NCBI GenBank assembly: GCA_028281235.1
Contig: JANQKG010000042.1
Location: 1 to 64,000, forward strand
Source of the DNA: Afifellaceae bacterium
GTDB lineage: Bacteria; Pseudomonadota; Alphaproteobacteria; Rhizobiales; Afifellaceae
DNA: 64,000 nt
Direction: 5' to 3'
Shown here: positions 18,931-25,617 of the stretch, piece by piece
Numbering within the stretch: position 1 is the stretch's first letter
Layout: each line of letters opens with the position of its first letter
Program-made: the position numbers and the translations under genes
The notes under the pieces: generated by a model
Seen by the model: the letters and a program-made list of their open reading frames with translations, nothing else
Database searches by the model: none
Told to the model about the DNA's origin: nothing

Positions 18931-20799
18931 ATGCTCAACCAGCTCCGTCAAGGCGCCAAGGGCTGGGTCTCCAAGGCCCTTGTGGGCCTCTTGGCCCTGA
19001 GTTTCGCGGTTTGGGGCATTGGCGGCTTCGAAGGCTATGGCGCCGGCACTCTGGCGACCGTCGGTGACACGGAAGTCAGTGTGCAGGAATTCGCCGCCAT
19101 CTACGGCCAGGCGCAGCGCGTCGCCGTGCAGTCAGGCCAGCGCGCCGACCCCAGTCGTATCCTGGCGCAGCTCCTCTTCGGGGCGGCGCTCGATGACGAG
19201 GCAAGCCGCTACGGTCTCGGCGTCTCCAGCGACAGAGTGGCAACGGAGATTGCCGAAACGCCTGTATTCCAGGATGGAAGCGGCGCGTTCGACCGGGAGC
19301 GCTTCGAGGCTCTGCTTATGAACTCGCGCATGACGCCGGAGGACTACATCGCCGATGTCCGGCGCACGCTGGTGCGCAATCAGATCGCGGAGTCGATCGG
19401 TGCCGGCATTGGCGCGCCAAAGCCGCTGGTGGAGGCGATCTATCGGCTGCGAAACGAGGAGCGCACGGTCTCGCTGTTCGTGGTGGACGAACAATCGATC
19501 GAGGCCGTCGGCGAGCCCGGCGAAACGGAGCTGCAAGCCTATTTCGATGACAACAAGGCGCAGTTCCGGGCGCCGGAATATCGCGAAGTGGCGCTGTTGA
19601 CATTGAGCGCTGAGGCCGTCGCCGATCCCGATGCGGTCAGCGAGGAAGACCTCCAGACCGAGTATGAGCGTCGGAGGGCGAGCTTTGAGCAGCCGGAGCG
19701 CCGCCACGTGGAGCAGATCCGCTTTGACGATGCGGCGGCCGTCGAAGCGGCACTTGAGAAGGCGAATGGCGGTGAGACTTTTGCTGCAATAGCGGAAGCG
19801 AGCGGCACCAGCGTCACCGATCTCGGTCTGAAGACGCAGGCGGAGTTCATCGATCAGGCCGTCGCGGAGGCAGCTTTCGCCGCCGATGCGAACATTGCCG
19901 TCGCGGTCACGGAGGCGGCACTGGAGCCTTCGCTCATTCGGGTGACGGCGATTGAGCCCGGCGCAGTGACGCCGCTGGCGGAGGTGGAGGATCGGCTGCG
20001 CCAAGACCTGGCGACACGGCTGTCGCGCCAGTCCGTCAACGACCTCTACGATCAGGTCGAGGATGAGCGCGCCGGTGGTTCGACGCTTGAAGAAGTAGCG
20101 GAGAAGCTGTCGCTCCCCTACCGTGTCATCGACGGCATTTCAGAGTTCGCGCGCGCGCCTGACGGTAGCGCCATCACGGACGTGCCCAATCTGCCGGAGG
20201 TTCTCCGCGAGACCTTTCTCAGCGATATCGGCGTAGAGAACAGCCCCCTTCGTGCCGAGGGGGATGCCTGGGTGTTCTTCGACGTGCTCGGCATCACAGA
20301 GGCGCGCGACCGCACGCTTGACGAAGTGCGCGAAGAGGCGATTGCGGCGTGGAAGGCACAGGCCACCGAGGACCGTATTCGCGAATTCGCCGATGGCTTG
20401 CTGGCGCGCCTTGAAGGTGGCGCATCACTCGCCTCGATCGCCTTGGAAGTCGGCAAGCCGGTTCAAACCGTGGAGAAGGTGCAGCGCAGCTCCAGTCTTC
20501 CGGAGATGACGCGGAATGCGGTGGCGCAGGCGTTTGCCGGGCCGGAGGGTCATGTCGCCAATGCTGAGGGCGCCGGTCCCAACCGCATCCTCCTGCATGT
20601 GGATCGGGTCGTGTCGCCAAGCTTCTTTGCGGAAGCGCAGGACGCGCAAACGATCGACACGCAGCTCTCCTCGGCGCTGCGGACCGACCTTCTCGGCATC
20701 TTCAACGCCGAGCTGCGCGAGAACCGTACGGTCAACGTCAACAACGCCGTCTATCAGCAGCTTCTGGCGCAGTTGGCGGGCCAGCATCCCATGCAGTGA
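18931..20799 (+). CDS. PpiD/SurA-like periplasmic folding chaperone
   Basis: A 622-residue protein anchored in the inner membrane by one N-terminal helix (ALVGLLALSFAVWGIGGF) with the remainder periplasmic. A SurA_N-like chaperone region covers about residues 30-165, followed by a degenerate parvulin domain (about 230-350) and a C-terminal region. PpiD proteins help newly secreted proteins fold at the SecYEG exit. Start ATG 18931 follows GAGAGG; the longer upstream open frame is antisense to tpiA and is not used. The stop overlaps the start of trpE (TGATG), so the two are translationally coupled, an arrangement known in alphaproteobacteria. Confidence 0.88.
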   Translation: MLNQLRQGAKGWVSKALVGLLALSFAVWGIGGFEGYGAGTLATVGDTEVSVQEFAAIYGQAQRVAVQSGQRADPSRILAQLLFGAALDDEASRYGLGVSSDRVATEIAETPVFQDGSGAFDRERFEALLMNSRMTPEDYIADVRRTLVRNQIAESIGAGIGAPKPLVEAIYRLRNEERTVSLFVVDEQSIEAVGEPGETELQAYFDDNKAQFRAPEYREVALLTLSAEAVADPDAVSEEDLQTEYERRRASFEQPERRHVEQIRFDDAAAVEAALEKANGGETFAAIAEASGTSVTDLGLKTQAEFIDQAVAEAAFAADANIAVAVTEAALEPSLIRVTAIEPGAVTPLAEVEDRLRQDLATRLSRQSVNDLYDQVEDERAGGSTLEEVAEKLSLPYRVIDGISEFARAPDGSAITDVPNLPEVLRETFLSDIGVENSPLRAEGDAWVFFDVLGITEARDRTLDEVREEAIAAWKAQATEDRIREFADGLLARLEGGASLASIALEVGKPVQTVEKVQRSSSLPEMTRNAVAQAFAGPEGHVANAEGAGPNRILLHVDRVVSPSFFAEAQDAQTIDTQLSSALRTDLLGIFNAELRENRTVNVNNAVYQQLLAQLAGQHPMQ

Positions 20800-22307
20800 T
20801 GCAGGTTGAGCCGGCCTTTGAGCCGTTCGCGGCGGGCTACGATAGCGGCGAGCCGCAGCTTGTCTGGACGCGACTTGTCTCCGACCTTGAGACGCCGGTT
20901 TCCGCGTTTCTGAAGCTCGCCGGCAACCGGCGGAACGCATTCCTTCTGGAATCGGTTGAGGGCGGCTCGGTGCGCGGCCGCTATTCCATCCTCGGCTTCG
21001 ATCCAGACCTCATCTTCCGGGCCCAGGGCAGTGCTGCGGAGATTGCACATGCGCCGAAGCTTACGGACTACACGCCCTCTCCCGAACCGGCGCTCGCCGC
21101 GCTCAGAACGCTCATTGCCGAAAGCCGTATAAAAGTGCCGGACAGTCTGCCGCCCATGGCCGCGGGCGTCTTCGGCTTCCTCGGCTACGACATGGTGCGG
21201 CTGATGGAGGACCTGCCGGAGCCCAATCCGCAGGCTGTTGCGGTTCCCGACTCCATCCTCATCCGGCCGCGCATGGTGGCCGTGTTCGACGCGGTGAAGG
21301 ACGAGCTGACGGTCGTCACGACAGCCCGGCCGGAGCCGGGCGTCAAAGCGCGCGCCGCCTATGATCGCGCCGTCAACCGTCTGATTGAAGTGGTGGATGC
21401 GCTCGACCGGCCGTTGGAACGCGCGCCAGCGGCCGACGACATCGCGCTTTCCGGCGAGGTGCACTCCAACACCGCGCCGGACGAATACAAGTCCATGGTG
21501 GCGCGCGCGAAGGACTACATCGCCGCCGGCGACATTTTCCAGGTCGTCCTGTCGCAGCGCTTCGAGGCGCCCTTCCCGCTTCCCGCCTTCTCGCTCTACC
21601 GGGCGCTGAGGCGCGTGAACCCCTCCCCGTTCCTCTACTTCCTGGACTTCGACGACTTCTCCATCGTCGGCTCAAGCCCGGAGATTCTGGTGCGCGTGCG
21701 CGACGGTGAGGTGACGATCCGTCCGATTGCCGGCACGCGTCCGCGCGGCGCGACGCCTGAGGACGATAAGCGGCTCGGCGAAGAATTGCTCGCCGACCCC
21801 AAGGAACGCGCGGAGCATCTCATGCTGCTCGACCTTGGCCGTAACGATGTCGGCCGCGTCGCCACCTTGGGGAGCGTGCGCGTCACCGACCAGTTCTTCC
21901 TGGAGCATTACAGCCACGTGATGCACATCGTCTCCAACGTGGTCGGGGCTCTGCGCGCCGATTGCGATCCGCTCGATGCGCTCGCCGCCGGCTTTCCCGC
22001 CGGCACGGTCTCCGGTGCGCCCAAAGTGCGGGCGATGGAGATCATCGACGAATTGGAGAAGGAGAAGCGCGGGCCCTATGCGGGCTGCGTCGGCTATTTC
22101 TCCGCCGACGGCGCGATGGATAGCTGCATTGTGCTGCGCACGGCCATGGTCAAGGACGGCACGGTCTATGTGCAGGCGGGTGCGGGGATCGTGGCCGATT
22201 CCGTGCCCGACGCGGAGCAGCAGGAATGCATCAACAAGGCGGCGGCGATCTTCCGCGCCGCCGACGAAGCACGCCGCTTCGCCAGCCAAGCCGGGCGCGG
22301 GCAGTAG
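20799..22307 (+). CDS. trpE: Anthranilate synthase component I
   Basis: A 502-residue chorismate-utilising enzyme that, with TrpG, makes anthranilate for tryptophan synthesis. The N-terminal feedback motif LLES with the downstream serine (LLESVEGGSVRGRYS) is intact, so tryptophan inhibition is expected. The C-terminal catalytic region contains SSPEIL, IRPIAGTRPRG and FPAGTVSGAPKVRAMEII. ATG 20799 overlaps the ppiD-like stop; GTG 20796 is an alternative. It is a separate protein, not the TrpE-G fusion of Rhizobium. Its partner trpG lies 8 kb downstream, past an accessory block. Confidence 0.96.
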   Translation: MQVEPAFEPFAAGYDSGEPQLVWTRLVSDLETPVSAFLKLAGNRRNAFLLESVEGGSVRGRYSILGFDPDLIFRAQGSAAEIAHAPKLTDYTPSPEPALAALRTLIAESRIKVPDSLPPMAAGVFGFLGYDMVRLMEDLPEPNPQAVAVPDSILIRPRMVAVFDAVKDELTVVTTARPEPGVKARAAYDRAVNRLIEVVDALDRPLERAPAADDIALSGEVHSNTAPDEYKSMVARAKDYIAAGDIFQVVLSQRFEAPFPLPAFSLYRALRRVNPSPFLYFLDFDDFSIVGSSPEILVRVRDGEVTIRPIAGTRPRGATPEDDKRLGEELLADPKERAEHLMLLDLGRNDVGRVATLGSVRVTDQFFLEHYSHVMHIVSNVVGALRADCDPLDALAAGFPAGTVSGAPKVRAMEIIDELEKEKRGPYAGCVGYFSADGAMDSCIVLRTAMVKDGTVYVQAGAGIVADSVPDAEQQECINKAAAIFRAADEARRFASQAGRGQ

Positions 22308-22338
22308 GTCTTCGGCCTGGCGCTCGTCGCGGGCATTC

Positions 22339-22725
22339 TCACCACATCACGGTCACGTCGAAATGGCGGAATGCGGGATCGACCGTCACCAGCGGCATAT
22401 CCTCAATGATCGCCTGCGCCGCGAGCATGCGATCGAACGGATCGCGATGCGGCCCCGGAAGGAACCCCGCCAGGCGACCGTGCTGCAATGTCACGCCGAT
22501 CGGGAGAAAGTCGTACTCAACGAGAACGCTCTCCATGTCGTGAGCGATTTGCTCTGCCTCAGCCCACCTGCCGGCGCGCACCTTCGTGGCGATTTCCCAA
22601 GCCGATGCCGCGCTGACATGGACCTCCGCGTCCACGCTCTCGATGGCCTCTCTCGCACGGGGGGAGCACCGGCGGTCCCCGTTGAGAAACCAGACAAGAG
22701 CGTGGCTATCCAGCAGGATCCTCAC
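22339..22725 (-). CDS. PIN-domain toxin (VapC-like ribonuclease)
   Basis: A 128-residue PIN-domain protein, probably the toxin of a type II toxin-antitoxin pair. PIN nucleases cleave RNA with a cluster of acidic residues; those visible are D6 (LLDSHALVW), E44-E45 region (ASAWEIATK), D95 region (HRDPFDRMLAAQA) and D115 region (VTVDPAF). The start codon overlaps the 3' end of the antitoxin gene by 20 bases. Its subgroup (DSHALVWFL) is that of toxins paired with Phd-type antitoxins. It directly follows the end of trpE, convergently. Confidence 0.88.
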   Translation of the reverse strand: MRILLDSHALVWFLNGDRRCSPRAREAIESVDAEVHVSAASAWEIATKVRAGRWAEAEQIAHDMESVLVEYDFLPIGVTLQHGRLAGFLPGPHRDPFDRMLAAQAIIEDMPLVTVDPAFRHFDVTVMW

Positions 22726-22966
22726 CCTCTCCTTCCCACAGCTTCAGCTCATCCTCAGGCAGCGGGTCGAAAAAGAACGAATCCGGGATTTCTGGCCATT
22801 TTCCCTTCATAGCTCCGAACACGCGGCGGTGCGGTCTCCCGGCGACGGGCGCAAGTCGGACGACCGGCTGCTTGCCGCGCGCGATGACGATTTCCTCGCC
22901 CTTTTCGGCGCGCGCAATCAGCTTGGAAAGCTGCGTCTTCGCTTCGTGGATCGTGACGGTGGCCAT
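22706..22966 (-). CDS. Phd/YefM-type antitoxin
   Basis: An 86-residue protein with the Phd/YefM N-terminal DNA-binding fold: VTIHEAKTQLSKLIARAEKG, then EEIVIARGKQPVVRLAPV. The acidic C-terminal half (DPLPEDELKLWEGEGEDP) should wrap the PIN toxin. ATG 22966 is first in the two-gene operon; two TTAGCTAA boxes lie 24 and 37 bases upstream and are the likely autoregulatory operator. The pair is mobile-type accessory content between trpE and trpG. Confidence 0.9.
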   Translation of the reverse strand: MATVTIHEAKTQLSKLIARAEKGEEIVIARGKQPVVRLAPVAGRPHRRVFGAMKGKWPEIPDSFFFDPLPEDELKLWEGEGEDPAG

Positions 22967-22987
22967 CAGCCGCTCCTTAGTCAGGCT

Positions 22988-23010
22988 GCTTAGCTAAGCC
23001 ACTTAGCTAA
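22988..23010. promoter_or_regulatory. Toxin-antitoxin operator with two TTAGCTAA boxes
   Basis: TTAGCTAA occurs at 22990-22997, inside the 12-bp palindrome GCTTAGCTAAGC, and again at 23003-23010. The centres are 13 bp apart. Paired short palindromes before a Phd-type gene are the usual binding site of the antitoxin and its toxin complex. Confidence 0.65.
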
Positions 23011-23080
23011 TCCGGGCGACCGAAGCGGTCAATGGCTTCACCACACCGGGCTCGCGAGCATGATACGCCGCCCTTCCCGC

Positions 23081-24148
23081 TCAAGCCGCGCTGCGGTTCT
23101 TCTTCAACTGCGCATCCACCAGCGTCACCGTCTCGTCGAGCACGGCGTTCGAGAGGCCCTTCCCTGCGGCGATCGCCTGCACTAATTTGTCGACGCGCTC
23201 GATATTTTCGGCACCGGCGAAGAGCGCCCGGGCGGCGGATGACGGCCGCACCAGGCCTTTGGCCGCGGCGGCGTATTTTTCAAACGGCACCATGTCGTCG
23301 CGCGATGCGCCGAGGCTGACGCAGAGCTCAGCCACCCAATCGTAGATCGCGCGCGACGCCTCAGGATCGGTGTGCACGGCGTCCTTGATGGCGCGCGGGC
23401 CGTCCTTGGTCACGCAGCGATAATTGCCGGTCACCAGCATCGCCCATTTGGCGAGCGGCACGAAGAGCGAGTCGTGCACCTTGAGCTTCACCGGCAGCTC
23501 GATCGCTGAACCGTCGCCGGGATCGAAACGCACCGCCTCGATCTCGCTCTGGAGCTGCTGCAGCATCGTGGTCGCCTCGTCGGAACCGAAGCGCGCCGTC
23601 TTGAAATTCGTGGGGAGCGTGACCTTGAGCACATTGACCGGCTCATCGGGTGGACGGAACGCCTGCGGGTCGGGGCTCGCCAGCGTCACCAGCGCGGGAT
23701 CGAAGTTCTGCCATGCGGCCGCATCCGTATAGGCCGGCGCGAGCTTGTCGACGTTAAGGCCCGGTATGCGCCGCAGATAAGGCGGCGGCGGCATGTTCAT
23801 GATCGACAGGCACGGCTTCTTAGAGAGCGCCACCTTGTCCAAAAGCTCGCGCACGCCGTCGGAGCGGTATTGCGGCTCCTGCATGGCAAGGCCGATGAGG
23901 TCGTAATCGGCCGGGTCGACTTGATCGACGCTGGCGGCGGAAACGGAGCCCGGCAGCGCCTTGGAATGCAGCTCCACGGGCGCATCGCGGCCCCTCACCG
24001 GAAGACGCACGCGGATGCCGTCGGCGTTGATCAGCGCCGCCGTCGGCGCGCGGCAGATGAGCGTCACGTTGTGCCCGCCGAACTGAAGCTTGGCGGCAAG
24101 CAGCGCCCCATAGGATGCGCCCAGGATCAGGATGTTGCGGGCTGCCAA
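23081..24148 (-). CDS. Ketopantoate reductase-like NAD(P)-binding protein
   Basis: A 355-residue protein starting with a Rossmann motif (NILILGASYGALLAAKLQFG) like that of the ketopantoate reductase ApbA/PanE N-terminal domain, followed by VTLICR. The middle contains LPTNFKTARFG and a C-terminal helical domain with KLKVHDSLFVPLAKWAMLVTGNYRC. Classical PanE proteins are near 300 residues and have a conserved lysine and Asn-Asp motif that I cannot place here, so pantothenate synthesis is doubtful. A different 2-hydroxyacid or opine-type dehydrogenase is possible. It belongs to the accessory block and precedes no obvious partner; the upstream gene is the cyclase. Confidence 0.6.
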   Translation of the reverse strand: MAARNILILGASYGALLAAKLQFGGHNVTLICRAPTAALINADGIRVRLPVRGRDAPVELHSKALPGSVSAASVDQVDPADYDLIGLAMQEPQYRSDGVRELLDKVALSKKPCLSIMNMPPPPYLRRIPGLNVDKLAPAYTDAAAWQNFDPALVTLASPDPQAFRPPDEPVNVLKVTLPTNFKTARFGSDEATTMLQQLQSEIEAVRFDPGDGSAIELPVKLKVHDSLFVPLAKWAMLVTGNYRCVTKDGPRAIKDAVHTDPEASRAIYDWVAELCVSLGASRDDMVPFEKYAAAAKGLVRPSSAARALFAGAENIERVDKLVQAIAAGKGLSNAVLDETVTLVDAQLKKNRSAA

Positions 24149-24178
24149 TGCGTCGTCCTCCGGAGGATTTTGTTCAGC

Positions 24179-25465
24179 TCACGTCGTGGCGTGGCCGCGC
24201 GTGCCGCTTCGCTTGTCGACAAGAAACCAGGTCTCCTCGCGTCCCACGCCCTTGATGTCAATCGCGCCGCGCGGCTGGAAGACAAAAGCGTCGCCCAATG
24301 CGTCGCGGAAGGCCGCGGAGACCTGGATGCGCCCCGGCTCGCCGGAATTCTCCAGCCGCGCCGCCAGGTTCACCGGATCGCCCCACACGTCGTAGCCGAA
24401 GCGCTGCGAGCCGATGATCCCCGCCATCACCGGGCCGAGCGCCATGCCGATGCGCAGGTTCAAGGCGACGTCGAACGCCGCGGCGGCGGCCTCCGCGGCG
24501 GCGGGCATGCGGAGCGCCATCCGCGCCAACCGCGTCGTATTCTCCTCAGGCGTTGCGCCGCCGATCGCGGCGGCCATATAGGCGTCGCCGATCGTCTTGA
24601 TCTTCTCCACGCCCTCCTCCGCGGCGATACGATCGAAATCGTGCACCAGCCGGTTCAGCATCTCCACCGTGCGCGCCGCACCGAGCGCACGGGCGATTGG
24701 AACGAAGCCGGCAAGATCGGAGAAGAGCACGGCGGCGCCGTCAAAATTGTCGGATATCAGCGCATCGGGGCGCGCCTTGATGCGTTCCGCCACCTTCTCC
24801 GGCAGCACGCGATGAAGCAGAGCCTCTGTCTCCGCCTCCGCCTGCTCCGCCGTCCAGAACGCATAATAAAGAGCAATCGCCACGATGATCGATATGCTCA
24901 CCACCGTGGTGAGGTAGAGACGCAGCAGGAAGACGTCGCTGACCTCGCCGGGTGCTATGCCCACATCGAAGAACACCCAAGACACGACATGGAACCCGAT
25001 TGCAAAGACAATGATCAGAGCAATGTAGGGAAGCCGCCTGAGCTCAAGGATCAGGAAGGCCAGCGCCGATGCGGCGATGTAATTGACCTGAATGCCGGAC
25101 TCCCGGCCGACCAGCGCGATAATGAGGAACAAGCCGATCATCAGCACGAAGGCCATGAACAGCGGCCCGGCCACCTCGTGAACACGATGCAAGGCCGGGA
25201 CCATAAGCGCGGCGACCGTCATCACCACATTGATGATGATGGCACCGCGGTAGAGCATTGCGTCTTCAAGCGCGAAGGTCAGCGCGAAGAACAGACAGGC
25301 CAACGCGATCGTACCGCAGGCGACGTTGATGTTGCGCAGTCTGCGCCGCGTCCTCGCCGGATAGCCGGACGTGCCGAGCTCAGCCAGCCATGCGGCGCGC
25401 CGTTTCAGTCGCAACGCCCATTGGTCTGGCCGTAGTGGCGCCGCCGATCCCGCTTTGGTTTCCAT
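24179..25465 (-). CDS. Membrane-bound class III adenylate cyclase
   Basis: A 428-residue protein with about six N-terminal membrane helices (residues 55-215), a short linker helix, and a class III cyclase domain from about residue 245. Metal ligands are D250 (LFSDLAGF) and D294 (TIGDAYM). K290 before TIGD and the aspartate in YDVWGDPVN are the adenine-selecting pair, and VNLAARLE supplies the transition-state Asn and Arg, so ATP to cAMP is the predicted reaction. ATG 25465 chosen; TTG 25516 is an alternative. It is divergent from the caspase-repeat gene 150 bp away. Pycsar cyclases belong to the same superfamily but make pyrimidine cyclic nucleotides; this one reads as an ordinary adenylate cyclase. 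Confidence 0.85.
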   Translation of the reverse strand: METKAGSAAPLRPDQWALRLKRRAAWLAELGTSGYPARTRRRLRNINVACGTIALACLFFALTFALEDAMLYRGAIIINVVMTVAALMVPALHRVHEVAGPLFMAFVLMIGLFLIIALVGRESGIQVNYIAASALAFLILELRRLPYIALIIVFAIGFHVVSWVFFDVGIAPGEVSDVFLLRLYLTTVVSISIIVAIALYYAFWTAEQAEAETEALLHRVLPEKVAERIKARPDALISDNFDGAAVLFSDLAGFVPIARALGAARTVEMLNRLVHDFDRIAAEEGVEKIKTIGDAYMAAAIGGATPEENTTRLARMALRMPAAAEAAAAAFDVALNLRIGMALGPVMAGIIGSQRFGYDVWGDPVNLAARLENSGEPGRIQVSAAFRDALGDAFVFQPRGAIDIKGVGREETWFLVDKRSGTRGHATT

Positions 25466-25617
25466 TTCGCAAGCCCCCGCGATCCGGCTTATCCTCCGGT
25501 CGCAATCCTTAGACAAGGATCGGGGCGGTTGCGGGGCGGCGGTTTTCGGGGGTTTTGCAAGGGGCGCCCACCGGGTTAAGCTCCGTTGTCGCTAAGCAGG
25601 ACGGAGGCTGGAATCCG

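Noticed and set aside
23081-24148. Naming this gene panE
   Set aside because: Only the N-terminal Rossmann motif fits; the protein is about 50 residues too long and the catalytic residues could not be located.
24179-25465. Calling the cyclase a Pycsar cyclase (PycC)
   Set aside because: The adenine-selecting Lys before TIGD and Asp in YDVWG are both present, and the protein has its own membrane domain; adenylate cyclase is the better call.
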